From Inia geoffrensis (Eukaryota; Chordata; Mammalia; Artiodactyla; Iniidae), in NCBI GenBank assembly GCA_036417435.1, contig CM070903.1:56644001-56708000 (forward strand): a stretch of DNA of 64,000 bases. Reading direction: 5' to 3'. A model generated the notes under the pieces. The model was given only the letters and a program-made list of their open reading frames with translations, did not search any database and was not told the DNA's origin. Made by a program: the position numbers and the translations under genes. Below are positions 36,403-48,740 of the stretch, piece after piece (position 1 is the stretch's first letter; the number at the start of each line of letters is the position of its first letter).

Positions 36403-39400
36403 ATGGTAATAGGAATAAACATATCAATAATTACCTTAAACGTGAATGGATTAAATGTGCCAACCAAAAGACACAGGCTTGCTGAATGGATACAAAAACA
36501 AGACCCATATATATGCTGTCTATAAGAGACCCACTTCAGGCCTAGGAACACATACAGACTGAAAGTGAGGGGATGAAAAAGGATAATCCATGCAAATGGA
36601 AATCAAAAGAAAGCTGGAGTAGCAATACTCATATCAGATAAAACAGACTTCAAAATAAAGAATGTTACAAGAGACAAGGAAGGACACTACATAATAATCA
36701 AGGGATCAATCCAAGAAGAAGATATAAAAATTATAAATATATATACACCCAACATAGGAGCACCTCAATACATAAGGCAACTGCTAAAAGCTATAAAAGA
36801 GGAAATCAACAGTAACACAACAATAGTGGGGGACTTTAACACTTCACTTACACCAATGGACAGAACATCCAAAAAGAAAATTAATAAGGAAACACAAGCT
36901 TTAAATGACACAATAGACCAGATAAATATAACTGATATTTAGAGGACATTCAATCCAAAAACTGGAGATTACACTTTCTTCTCAAGTGTTCACGGAACAC
37001 TCTCCAGGACAGATCATATCTTGGGTGCCAAATCAAGCCTGAGTAAATTTATGAAAATTGAAATCATATCAAGCATCTTTTCTGACCACAACGCTATGAG
37101 ATTAGAAATGAATTACAGGGAAAAAAACGTAAGAATCACAACACATGGCAGCTAAACAATACATTACTAAATAACCAAGAGATCACTGAAGAAATCAAAG
37201 AGGAAATCCAAAAATACCTAGAGACAAGTGACAATGAAAACACAACAATCCAAAACCTATGGGATGCAGCAAAAGCAGTTCTAAGAGGGAAATTTACAGC
37301 TATACAAGCCTACCTCAAGAAACAAGAAAGATCTCAAATAAACAATCTAACGTTATGCCTAAAGGAACTAGAGAGAGAAGAACAAACAGACCCCAAAGTA
37401 GGCAGAAGGAAAGAAATCATAAATATCAGAGCAGAAATAAATGAAATAGAAACAAAGAAAACAATAGCAAAGACCAATAAAACTAAAAGCTGGTTCTTTG
37501 AGAAGAGAAACAAAATTGATAAACCATGAGCCAGTCTGATCAAGAAAAAGAGGGAGAGGACTCAAGTCAATAAAAGTAGAAATGAAAAAGGAGAAGTTAA
37601 AACAGACACCACAGAAATACAAAGCATCCTAAGAGACTACTACAAGCAACTCTATGCCAATAAAATGGACAACCTGGAAGAAATGGACAAATTCTTAGAA
37701 AGGTATAACCTACCAAGACTGAACCAGGAAGAAATAGAAAATATGAACAGACCAATCATAAGTAATGAAATTGAAACTGTGATTAAAAATCTTCGAAAAA
37801 ACAGAAGTCTAGGACCAGATGGCTTCATAGGTGAATTCTATCAAACATTTAGAGAAGAGCTAACACCCATCCTTCTCAAACTCTTCCAAAAAATTGCACA
37901 GGAAGGAATACTCCCAAACTCATTCTATGAGGCCACCATCACCCTGATACCAAAGCCAGACAAAGATACTACAAAAAAAGAAAATAACAGACCAATATCA
38001 CTGATGAATATAGATGCAAAAATCCTCGACAAAATACTAGCAAACAGAATCCAACAACACATTAAAAGGATCATAACCATGATCAAGTGGGATTTATCAC
38101 AGGGTTGCAAGGATTCTTCAATATACGCAAATCAATGTGATACACCATATTAACAAATTGAAAAATAAAAACCATAGGATCATCTCAATAGATGCAGAAA
38201 AAGCTTTTGACAAAATTCAACACCCACTTATGATAAAAACTCTCCAGAAAGTGGGCATAGAGAGAAACTACCTCAACATAATAAAGGCCATATATGACAA
38301 ACCCACAGCAAACATCATTCTTAATGGTGAAAAACGGAAAGCATTTGCTCTAAGATCAGGCAAAAGACAAGGATGTCCACTCTCACCACTATTGTTCAAC
38401 ATAGTTTTGAAAGTCCTGATAGCCATGGCAATCAGAGAAGAAAAAGAAATAAAAGGAATACAAATTGGAAAAGAAGAAGTAAAACTGTCATTGTTTGCAG
38501 ATGACATGATACTATAAATAGAGAATCCTAAAGATGCCACCAGAAAACTACTAGAATTAATCAATGAATTTGGTAAAGTTGCAGGATACAAAATTTATGC
38601 ACAGAAATCTCTTGCATTCCTATACACTAATGATGAAAAATCTGAAAGAGAAATTAAGGAATCAGTCCCATTTACCATTGCAACAAAAAGAATAAAATAC
38701 CTAGGAATAAACCTACTTAGGGAGAGAAAAGACCTGTATGCAGAAAACAATAAGACACTGATGAAAGAAATTAAAGATGATACCAACAGATGGAGAGATA
38801 TACCATGTTCTTGGATGGGAAGAATCAATAATGTGAAAATGACTGTACTACCCTAAGCAATCTATAGATTCAATGAAATCCCTATCAAATTACCAATGGC
38901 ATTTTTTACAGAACTAGAACAAAAAATCTTAAAATTTGTATGGAGACACAAAAGACCCCAAATAGTCAAAGCAGACCTGAGGGAAAAAAATGTAGTGGAG
39001 GAATCAGACTCCCTGACTTCAGACTATACTACAAAGTTACAGTAATCAAGACAATATGGTACTGGCACAAAAACAGAAAGATAGATTAATGGAACAGGAT
39101 AGAAATTCCCGAGATAAACCCATGCACCTATGGTCAACTAATCTATGACAAAAGAGGCAAGGACATACAATGGAGAAAAGACAGTCTCTTCAATAAGTGG
39201 TGCTGGGAAAACTGGACAGCTACATGTAAAAGAATGCAATGAAAACACTCCTTAACACCATACAAAAAATAAACTCAAAATGGAGTAGAGACCTAAACGT
39301 AAGACCGGACACTATAAAACTCTTAGAGGAAAACATAGGAAGAACACTCTTTGAGATAAATCACAACAAGATCTTTTTTGATCCACCTCCTAGAGTAATG

Positions 39401-40216
39401 GAAATAAAAACAAAAATAAACAAATGGGACCTAATGAAACTTCAAAGCTTTTGCACAGCAAAGGAAACCATAAACAAGACGAAAAGACAACCCTCAGAAT
39501 GGGAGAAAATATTTGCAAATGAAGCAACTGACAAAGGATTAATCTCCAAAATATATAAACAACACATGCAGCTCAATATTAGAAAAACAAACAACCCAAT
39601 ACAAAAATGGGCAGAAAACCTAAATAGACATTTCTCCAAAGAAGACATACAGATGGCCAAGAAGCACATGAAAAGCTGCTCAACATCACTAATTATTAGA
39701 GAAATGCAAATCAAAACTACAATGAGGTATCACGTCACACCAGTTAGAATGGGCATCCTCAGAAAATATACAAACAACAAATGCTGGAGAGGGTGTGGAG
39801 AAAAGGGAACCCTCTTGCACTGTTGGTGGGAATGCAAATTGATACAGCCACTATGGAGAACAGTATGGAGGTTCCTTAAATAACTAAATATAGAATTACC
39901 ACATGATCCAGCAATCCCACTACTGGGCATACATGCAGAGTAAACCATAATTCAAAAAGACACATGCACCCCAATGTTCATTGCAGTACTATTTACAATA
40001 GCCAGGTCATGGAAGCAACCTAAAAGCCCATCGACAGATGAATGGATACAGAAGATGTGGTACATATATACAATGGAATATTACTCAGCCATAAAAAGGA
40101 ATGAAATTGGGTCATTTGTAGAGACGTGGATGGATCCAGAGACTGTCATACAGAGTGAAGTAAGTCAGAAAGAGAAAAACAATTATCGTATATTAGCGCA
40201 TGTATGTGGAACCTAG
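36403..40216 (+). pseudogene. L1 ORF2 (endonuclease and reverse transcriptase), broken
   Basis: The ORF starts MVIGINISIITLNVNGLN at 36403, the canonical start of the apurinic-type endonuclease domain. In-frame stops occur at 36523-36525 (TAA), 36574-36576 (TGA) and 36940-36942 (TAG), and further breaks follow. The endonuclease SDHNAM motif can be read near 37081. The reverse transcriptase finger and palm region is at 37665-38517, including the catalytic motif FADDMIL at its end. The cysteine-rich C-terminal part ([19 protein letters not shown]) lies near 39785-39840, and the normal end is at 40216 in the same frame. It is non-functional because of many stops and frameshifts. Confidence 0.92.
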
Positions 40217-40463
40217 AAAATGGTACAGACGATCCAGTTTGCAGAGCAGAAACTGAGACACAGAAGTAGAGAAAAAACGTTTGGACACCAAGAGGGGAAA
40301 GTGGCAGCGGGTGGGGTGGTGGTGTGGTTAATTGGGAGATTGGGATTGACATGTATACACTGGTGTGTATAAAATGGATGACTAATAAGAATAAATAAAT
40401 AAATAAAAATAAACATAAAATAAATAAATTAATTAACAATTAAAAAAATAAAACAAAACAACC

Positions 40464-41215
40464 AAATACTTGAGTGCTTACTGCATGCTGGGCTCTGTCT
40501 TAAGCACTGGAGATATGTTAATAAACCAAACAGCCAACAACTTTGCCTTGTAGAATTTGTATTCTAATCGGAAGTGGCAAAGAATAAAGAAAACAAACAG
40601 TGAAATAGTAAGTTAGAAGATAAATTTATTCCGTAGCACTAGTTAAGTAGAGAAGGGCCATAGGGAGTATGGGGGTGGAGAGAAGGGACATTTGCAATTT
40701 TAAGTAGGTGGTCAGGGAAGACCTCATTGAGAAGGTGAGAAATTAAGCATACAGCTTGAAGGAGGTGAGAGAAAAAGCCAGGTTGCTATCTGGGGAGAAG
40801 CATCCCAGGCAGAGAGAAGAAGAAACTCCCTGAGGAGGACTGGTGCCGGGGATATTTTAGGAAGAGAAAGCGGCTACCATGGCTGAGGTGAGGTGAATGA
40901 GGGGAAGAGTCGCAGCAGAGGAGCTGAGAAAGATACGGGGAGAGGGGAGGAGGCTCAGTCCAAGAACTCTGGCTTTTATTTTGAGAGAAACTAGGAGCCA
41001 CACGACGTTTGGATTGATGTGATCTGCCTTTCGCTTTAGCTGGAGCACTGTGGCGCTCTGCTGAGAACAGGTTGTGGAGGGAAGAGGGTGGGAGCAGGGA
41101 GTCTAGTCAGGAGGTTGCTATGATAATCCAGGTGAGGGACGATGGCAGCCTAGAGCTTCTGGTTGTGTGGGAGGTGGTAGCTTGGTAGAGAATGGGGTCA
41201 AGTTCTGGATATATT
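40464..41215 (-). repeat. L2 LINE fragment, right half
   Basis: Continues the L2: cttgagtgcttactgcatgc, aagcactggagatatgt, ggtggtcagggaagacctca, and ggttgctatgataatccagg near its end. It starts with the second copy of the L1 target duplication. Confidence 0.85.
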
Positions 41216-41734
41216 TTTTATTCAATATTCTCATATGGGTTGCTCATAATATGATAATCATAATATCTAAATTATCTTAATAAATTGTGAATAGTTTTGA
41301 TATTATGTTTCTTAAGACGCTCATAAAAGTATAAAATGTTACAGAAATGTAAAGTGCATGATCAGAAGGAATGATCGTATGTGCTGGAGCAGGGAACCAA
41401 GTGTACAGTCTGATTGTTAGACTCTTGTCTGTAAATGCATGTGAGGGTTCATTGTCATTTGAAGAACATGGGCAAAATAGTAAAAGTCTGCAGCTGACAG
41501 ATGACCCATTCCCTGTGGGCATGTTAAAGGTTTTGCCCACCTAGAGATAGTAGTTTATCGATGACTCTTTTCTCAGATTTCATTAGAAGAGCCAATTAAA
41601 TATGGCTTGAGAAGCTAGGGATTAAAGTGTCTGGGACAAGCATATAGTCTCTCTCTAGGCCTGAATGGAATCTATTCCCTAAGAAGTAGCCTTAGCTCCA
41701 TGTATCTAAGGCCTTAAATATTCTAAAAGTTAGA
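41216..41734. other. Unassigned sequence
   Basis: No gene or repeat recognised. Confidence 0.4.
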
Positions 41735-41960
41735 GAAACAGCATGTACTAAGCGTATACTAGGCCAAGCTCTGTGGTAGGTGCTTATATATGTTCTCTCC
41801 TGCCATCTTCATAACAATTCATTGGAGTATTTTTAATCTCATCTCATGAGTGTGGAAACTCAGACACATTGAGGGAAAATGACTTAAAGGGTAATACAGT
41901 TCGTGAGTGAGGGAGGTAGGATTTAAATTAGTCTGCATGCCTACATGCAAGACTGATCTT
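41735..41960 (-). repeat. MIR SINE
   Basis: Reverse MIR plan: catgtactaagcgtatacta, then gtggaaactcagacacattg, then gtgagggaggtaggattt. Confidence 0.7.
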
Positions 41961-42084
41961 TTTGTTGTATGTTATAAATGAAGTATGCAGGACTCCATGG
42001 CTCCAAAGAACTTAAAGATCAATGTTGGGAGACAGTGTGGATGGATGACCGCGGGGGTGGGTATCTCAGAGAGGAGATGTGGGC

Positions 42085-42190
42085 AGTTGTGGTTTCAACA
42101 CATGGTCATGCATTAGAATCACCAGGGATATCGGGGATATCGAAACATTTATTTTGAAAAAGACTTTCAGGTGACTTCTCTGTAGGCAGC
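42085..42190 (+). repeat. MER5-like DNA transposon fragment
   Basis: tggtcatgcattagaatcaccaggg resembles the left end of MER5. Short and diverged. Confidence 0.45.
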
Positions 42191-42424
42191 CTGTCAATTA
42201 TCTTCCCCTCCATTCAGGATGGGGAGCAACTCAGATTGAGGGGTTAGGCCTAAAAGTAACAAATGGAAACACAGAGCCCACAGGGAGCAACCCGAAACTC
42301 ACTGGCCATGAGTCTAAAGAAATCTGGGCTTCATGCAATTTGTGTCAAACAAGTTTTCTCTCAAATTTTGTTTCTAAGCAACTAATCTTTTTGAGGTACT
42401 GAGGTGTCATTCCCTGCATTATGA

Positions 42425-42605
42425 ATGTGTCATGGAATCATAGAAAACTAAAGGTGGAAGGGACCTCAGAGATTTTCCCCATACTCACACTGCTTTGTGA
42501 GCTGAGCAGACCGAGACCCAGAGGGGTAAATGGCTTGTCAAAGGTCACAAGAATCCGGGCCTGGGTCTTAGCCCACTGCTCTTCCACCAAGCAATTCTGC
42601 CTCCC
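42425..42605. repeat. MIR-like ancient SINE
   Basis: ggtggaagggacctcagaga, aatggcttgtcaaaggtcac and cactgctcttccaccaagca follow a common mammalian ancient SINE plan. Confidence 0.6.
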
Positions 42606-43371
42606 CAAGTATTTTTCTCAATCCTGTCAGTCATCCTACTGATAAAACTTGGTATTCCCTGGGTTTAGTTTGGATGTCCAATTTTGCCTACCTACAGCTG
42701 TCCCCACAGACTCTGAGTATTGAAAAAGCTATTCCCTGTCCGCACTGTTTTAATGATTTAGGTTTCTTCAGCAAGCATAAGACCCTAGCTTGGTTTTAAA
42801 TGTCAGGAATTTTCTGTTCATTTTCATTTTAAAGGTTACTCTAATATAAATTTGGTGGGTGAGGGAGGGAGCAGAGGAGGCAGGCTCTTTCCAGCACTCA
42901 TCTTGTTTCTTTAATGCAGTAACCCTTCCTTTAGGCCTCTTCATTTGCCTCTCAGACATATACTTAATTTTAAACAAACCATATTTTCTCATTTCTTTTC
43001 CCATTACACTTATGCCAATACATTTTGGAAAGAAAAATGAAGGAAATATTTGCCCCACCTAAACCATTCTGCTGTCCCCACAAGCACACTCTTCTGCTTT
43101 AAACCGCAGTTCTATGTCAGTAGACTCTTCTCTAGGGGGAGTGTCCTCTCTCTGTGCCAGAAAGAACCAAGGCAAGCAACAACTGCACACCAGTCTCTGA
43201 CTTGAGGAGAAAGAAGAGAAATTGCATTAGAGAGCTCATGCTCATCCTGGGCCAGCTGCCACTCATCTCTTTTCCCTTGTTATTTCCTTTCTTTGTGGAT
43301 ATTTGGGCCAAAGAATCAGGCCATATTCCTTCTGCTGCATCTTTATGTAGAGAGATGTGAGTGATAGGATT
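42606..43371. other. Unassigned sequence
   Basis: No gene or repeat recognised. Confidence 0.4.
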
Positions 43372-43386
43372 TCAGCCTTCTTTTTT

Positions 43387-43594
43387 TTTTTTTTTTTTTT
43401 TTGCAGTACGCGGGCCTCTCACTGTTGTGGCCTCTCCCGTTGCGGAGCACAGGCTCGGGACGCGCAGGCTCAGCGGCCATGGCTCACGGGCCCAGCCGCT
43501 CCGCGGCATGTGAGATCTTCCCGGACCAGGGCACGAACCCGTGTCCCCTGCATCGGCAGGTGGACTCTCAACCACTGCGCCACCAGGGAAGCCC
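43387..43594 (-). mobile_element. CHR-2-like SINE
   Basis: Minus-orientation SINE with a T run to 43402. A perfect duplication, tcagccttctttttt, lies at 43372-43386 and 43595-43609. The preserved CpG sites suggest a fairly recent insertion. Confidence 0.96.
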
Positions 43595-43609
43595 TCAGCC
43601 TTCTTTTTT

Positions 43610-46600
43610 AAGGGGGGGGGGGTATTTTTATAAAGGTAAAGATTATTAGCTCCTTTAATACCTTCCCTTTTATCTTTTTCTCTTCTTAAAATAGAATCAC
43701 TGTCCTTCAAAACATCAAGGAATTATTTTTTAAAAAGAGGAAAATACATTGGAAGATCTAGGATCCCGTTAGATGCTATAATTCTACTGCCCTTTGATAA
43801 ACGGGAGTGACAGTCTCAGAAGTTAAAGTTGCTGAGGTTCTTCACACACCAGTCCCTACTTGTCATGGAATCCCTTGCCTGAAATTTTACTATAAAACCA
43901 TTAGTGGGGAAACACATGGAATTTTGATAAATACAAATTTCAAAAAAAAATCACTGGGCAGAGGCTCTGATTAAAGCTCATCATCTAAAGGAGGAATTTA
44001 AATTTACTTTAAAATATTCAGTTCATTAAAGTAACATGACCTCATATTTCAATTAGGACTATTTCCTTGGACTCAGCATCACAATGCTAAGTTACAGAAG
44101 AAACCATAGAGAAGAACATGACTTTGGGGAGATATGGTCTTAAGAGATGGAGACTGGGAGGAAAGAATATGGTTCTGTTTTTCCAGCTTTTTTTTTTTTA
44201 CCTCACCTATCCATGATTTAATCTAAATTCTTTTTTACCTGAATTTCAGCTCACCTTCTTCTTAGGACCGTCCTCAGCAAAACTATGTAGTAGACATTAT
44301 TTTATTATTTGTTTTCTAATAACAGACAGCTAGTATCTTCACATCCTTCAACTATACCCACAAACCCATTTTCCTAAGAAGCTGACAAGTGTATGCCCTG
44401 TGGGCTTACCTACCCTTCTCACAGATGAACAAAGCTTTTCTTTGGAAAGGGAAGGGAGTACTGCTCTCACCTCTCCTCCATAAGCCTTGGATCAACTTGA
44501 GAAGAGGTAGATCTGGAGTGAGAGCTGGGTATAGTGATGGAACAGAGCTTAGAAATCTAAGAGGCAGCATCCAAGAAAAAACTGAAACCAAACCTGGTAA
44601 ATTAGACAAACCAGTCATGATTCCAAAGGGGGTGATGAATGGACGAGGAGAATCCAAGGAGGCAACAGGGTGACTGGAGCCTGGGGAGGCCACCTGAGAA
44701 CTACAGGGTTCAAAGCATAAAGTGGTAGATGGGACCTGGGATAAAGCAGAGCTTGGATGCTCTTACTATGGTATCTATGGGTGGGGAGGTATCCTTAAGT
44801 TGTTTACTGGGCTTGTCCCACCTATTCCATCTTTGCTGGTAATTAAGCTATAAACCCTCAGCTCCAAACCCATCCTTCCACATTCCTCTCTGTGGTGCTG
44901 GGCTGGGGTCCTGCTGACTACATTGCTCTGTTGCCAGCAGTTTCCCTGTTACGCTCAACCTGCAACATGTGATACTATCAGGCAATAATCTGGGAAAATG
45001 ATCACTTCTTTGAGTCTCAGCTACTAGACATAAAGTGGGGATGACAGTTACGTCACTGGGTTATTAGTATTAAACAAGCCCACTCAGCACAATTCCAGAG
45101 TAAGGACTCAGTACATAGAGGGAAAGGAAGGGGTGAGTTTCCCACCCTAAAGAGGACTGACCCTTCAATCGATCTGGGCCCAGGATCAGTCAGGATCCCG
45201 TCAGAGAAACAGGAAACACACCAGTTATTTTACCAGAGAGAATTTAACACACACAAAAAAATGGTTAAAAAGACATTGGAGGACTGGAAAAGCACAGGGA
45301 AGACACTAAAGTAACACAGAAATGGCAGGGAGCAGCTTCTATCCTAGGCTGGGAAAACAAAGGGAAGGGGTTGAGGTTATTAGAACACAGAAGCCTGGAA
45401 GGGGGAACTGGGACCCATTTTTATGTGGAAAGGATATTGGGTGCCTCAGAGGAATGTGGGTGAAAAAAAAAAAAAAAAAAAACGAAATCAACCACTACTG
45501 CAGGATGGGGCTGATGCTGGGGTAAGACTGTAATGATGTTTTCCTTTTCACCTCTACTGCTAGGGAGCTCAGAGTCCACTGGGTAGCCCACCTTCACCAA
45601 ATGAGCAGGACTTTGTGGCATTATGGCTGCAATGATTTTTCTCACCTTACTTTATCTGTGATCATTTTATTTCAACATATTTTACATTACATTATGTACT
45701 TTGTAAATCTCCTCAAAGCCTACTGGAAGATCCTAGAATATTTCTACTTCCATCTATATGACCTTCATCTGTATCTTCATCAATATATTTGTCTATAACT
45801 TTCCTACCTACATTTACAGTTCATTTCTACTGCCATGTGTGTCCCATCTATAACTCTATCTATAGTTTATCCACATCTGTAACTATGGAGGAGATAGGGA
45901 CAGTCCACTCCTGTCTTTGTAGTTTAAGTTGTGTGTTTTTAACCCACATTTGAAAGTGTAATTAGGAAGCTTTTAACATAAAGACAGCTTACATCTCCTC
46001 TTCAATCTCCACTGTGCTTCCATAAGAAGCATGGCATTGACAGAGGTACTAATGGGCCTGTGATATAGAACCCAAAACTTTAAAAGTTCTAACCCATCAA
46101 GAAATCCCATTCATTATTTCATTTTTGGGAAAGGATATAAAAAATGAAATGTCAGAGCTATAATGTCAGGACTGTTTGAAATGTCAAGTGCTTATTGTTG
46201 CACAGCCTGGCTGTCTGCTGTTCTGATCAAACCTCCAACTGGCATAATAATTACAGATGATGCATCGCATTTTCATGCACAATTGGACCCAGATTTTTAA
46301 CAAATCAGATGGAAACATTCTCATTGCCCAGCTGGAAATTTTCTCCTTTTACTACATAGTTTAAGACTTTTCAGAGCAGGACATTACTACTGATTCAAGA
46401 CAGCGTTCAGAGTAAGGGAGGATAAAAAGGGCAGAAAAAAAAAAAAAGTTTCTCAACAGACCAGAACTCAGTCACTTATAATATACAGATGCGACAAGAG
46501 CCATGAGGCAGCAAACACATGTGCCAAATGCACGTTTAATCTAAGAATGCCAAACTGTGGGGACGCTGCCCAGATAATCCAGTTCTATTTCAAGATGCAG

Positions 46601-46907
46601 ACCAATTTAGGTGGGCAAGAAAACATACATGCGAGCTCTATTTTGAACTGATAGCTATGGAGGCAATCCTTCAGTTTAATCACCCCACTCTAATCTGCGG
46701 AGAGAGGACTAATGTATAAACAGAAGCAACATTGCTTCTGTCTAGGATCTTTATGACAGTCTCTGTGGGACTTAAGTGGGTTATTCATAAGCGGATGCCA
46801 ATGATAATAAAAACCTGAAATCAATAGCATGTATGTACAGAAAATCACATTTCTTCTCCACTGAAAGTTTTGTATCCACTGAAAGCTGGCTAAGGCGTTC
46901 CCATAAC
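43610..46907. other. Sequence downstream of GUCA1C, mostly unassigned
   Basis: Contains a MIR (44985-45120, plus) and a block at 45180-45350 that looks like an old repeat. It has an A run at 45463-45482 and a G run at 43612-43621. No other gene or exon is visible. Confidence 0.5.
44985..45120 (+). repeat. MIR SINE
   Basis: Plus-orientation MIR remnant: gagtctcagctactagacat, then tgggttattagtattaaaca, then aaggactcagtacat. Confidence 0.55.
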
Positions 46908-47100
46908 CACTTCATTTTCACCTTCCCTAGACAAGCCTTGTCAGATGGTTTGGAAGAAGACTCTCTCCTATGTCTGTCTGGCTGTTTCCCATCACAGATT
47001 ACTTTCAGTACATTGGAAAGGTAGAAACTCTTGGAAATGACCTCCAGAAGATGTTATTCTTTTTCCATGCCATTGATAAATTCTTCTAAAGTCAATTCTC
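46908..47100 (-). pseudogene. GUCA1C: GUCA1C exon 4 with premature stop
   Basis: The minus-strand frame starting at 47098 reads ELTLEEFINGMEKE and then hits TAA at 47056-47054, where the human protein, as remembered, has glutamine. Past the stop the same frame continues HLLEVISKSFYLSNVLKVIC, then DGKQPD and a variable tail ending DKACLGKVKMK. This is clearly the GCAP3 C-terminus. The expected terminal stop is TGG at 46909-46907, so the frame would run on. The two bases before the exon are GG (47102-47101) instead of AG, although the pyrimidine tract is preserved. An AG three bases downstream (47099-47098) could act as a cryptic acceptor and would keep the frame. The stop would remove the C-terminal helix after EF4. 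Confidence 0.9.
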
Positions 47101-48090
47101 CCAGAAAATAGTAAAAGAACAATTAGCAAGAGGTCTAATACCACCCACTAGCATATACAATATATTCACTGGCATTTTTATTGACATTCGTCTTTTTATA
47201 TCCTTTCATCTCAACCAGACTCTTAATTCCTTGAATATCCTTATATAGAAAAGCATTCAATGGTAGGGTTGTTAGGTGAAAATACAGGTGACGAATAAAA
47301 TCTCTTTTGATTTTGAGTTGAGAACATCAGGTAATGTACTTGTGTTCACATACACATTTACATCTCTACACGATATTGATTATTTGACCTTTAATCTTGA
47401 AGCTATGACCAAGTCATAGGAGCATGAAAATTGCAGACTCTAAGATCAGAAGGAAATGACTGTTTGCAAGGCTGTTTTCAATATTCTTCTCCCTGAGGAA
47501 ATAATTTCAAGGACCTTCCAAAGCTGTGCAGAAGGTTAAACGTTTATTCATTCCCTAGTTCTCCTCTCCTTTTCTGATTTTTTGATTTCTCATTGTATCA
47601 CCTTGACTTAAGCCTTAGGTCTATGCTGACCAGCCCAGTGTTATAAAACTATCGCCTTATACCCATGGGCACCTGCTGCCTTGTTTCTCACTACCCTCAT
47701 CCTACAAGACAACTTTTCAACATTTGGGGGTTGGGCATGAGGGGTTCTCGATTTAAATCATTTGGATTGTAATTATGGGCATATTCAAGTTGAAAGGTAC
47801 AGATGAATTTTCTGATCTTAAGGAGATTATACTTAATAGGGTTTGTGGCTTGGTGGGAGGTCAACCAAGGACAAGCGAAGTACACTGAGTCACTAACTAG
47901 GGAACATGCCCCTGAGGCAGAAAGTCAGCAGGAAGTGAAAGCAAGTGTTATACTGTCCCTGTACTTTTAAATGGATAAAGACAAATATCTAAACGCCACA
48001 ATAGTGGCTCAAATATAAAGCATAAATCATCACATTCTCATAAGATACTTTCCTTTTGGTTTCCATGGCAAAATACTAGTATATGTTTTG

Positions 48091-48092
<2 letters not shown>

Positions 48093-48121
<29 letters not shown>
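48093..48121. repeat. Poly(T) run, 29 bases
   Basis: A long homopolymer not attached to a SINE body I can recognise, followed by acag. Confidence 0.95.
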
Positions 48122-48124
<3 letters not shown>

Positions 48125-48539
48125 GAGAAATCTAACCTTTGTTCCTTCTGTTTTCCTTATGCCAAAGAAGTCTGTGCAAAACCCCGGTAACAGCAGGTAG
48201 GTTTAGAATTCCCTATGTATCCCAGGGAAAGTCAGGGGGATCATAGCTAACAGAAGAATAACCATCCTTTGCAAAGGGAAAACACACTGCTAAGTTCACA
48301 ACCCAAAAGATTTTTGAAACTTCTAGGGACTCAGCATGACCCACAGAGAAGTGGGAGTGGAGATAGGGGAGCTGAAATCTGTTTTGACCACTTAGTTATA
48401 ATAACACTTCTCCATTCTCACTGCTGGCAAGGAAAGAAGCTGTATTGGAAGGTGCTGGGAGATAGTTGCCTGTGTTGAAAAGCAATGCAGGTTACTGATG
48501 TGGAAAAGAGAAAAAAGAAAATGCTTTTAGGGGATTTTT

Positions 48540-48740
48540 TTTATTGCAATATAGTTGACATAACATATTAGTTTAAGGGGTGCAACATAATAATTTGATA
48601 TGTATATATTGTAAAATGATTACCATAGTAAGTTTAGTCAATAGCCATCACCTCATATAGTTACAAATATTTTTATTGTGATGATAATTTTTAAGATTTC
48701 CTCTTTTAACAACTTAAAAGATGGAATTTTTCGCTGATGT
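48540..48740 (-). mobile_element. L1 3' UTR fragment
   Basis: Reverse of an old L1 3' UTR: ttattgcaatatagttgaca, atgattaccatagtaagttt, then gatgataatttttaagattt. Confidence 0.75.

Larger units (their letters stand above)
35383..40450 (+). mobile_element. Nearly complete, inactive LINE-1 (L1)
   Basis: A plus-strand L1 of about 5.06 kb. It runs from the last bases of the 5' UTR (agcaagagaactac) through ORF1 and ORF2 to a 3' UTR and an A-rich tail with AATAAATAAATA-type repeats. The 5' UTR promoter is missing apart from about 68 bp, so the copy is 5'-truncated. Both reading frames carry several stops and frameshifts. Flanking sequence matches: caaatacttg lies just upstream (about 35368-35377) and again just downstream (about 40464-40473), consistent with a target-site duplication. 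The flanks on both sides belong to one L2 element. The consensus resembles cetartiodactyl L1, but the subfamily was not determined. Confidence 0.93.

Noticed and set aside
38137..38517. Reverse transcriptase frame with intact FADD motif as a possible domesticated gene
   Set aside because: It is a local open segment of the broken L1 ORF2, with stops on both sides and no sign of separate regulation.
1..46000. Search for exons of TRAT1, the neighbour expected on the left from human gene order
   Set aside because: No exon-like match was seen. In humans tens of kilobases separate the two genes, so absence here is not surprising.
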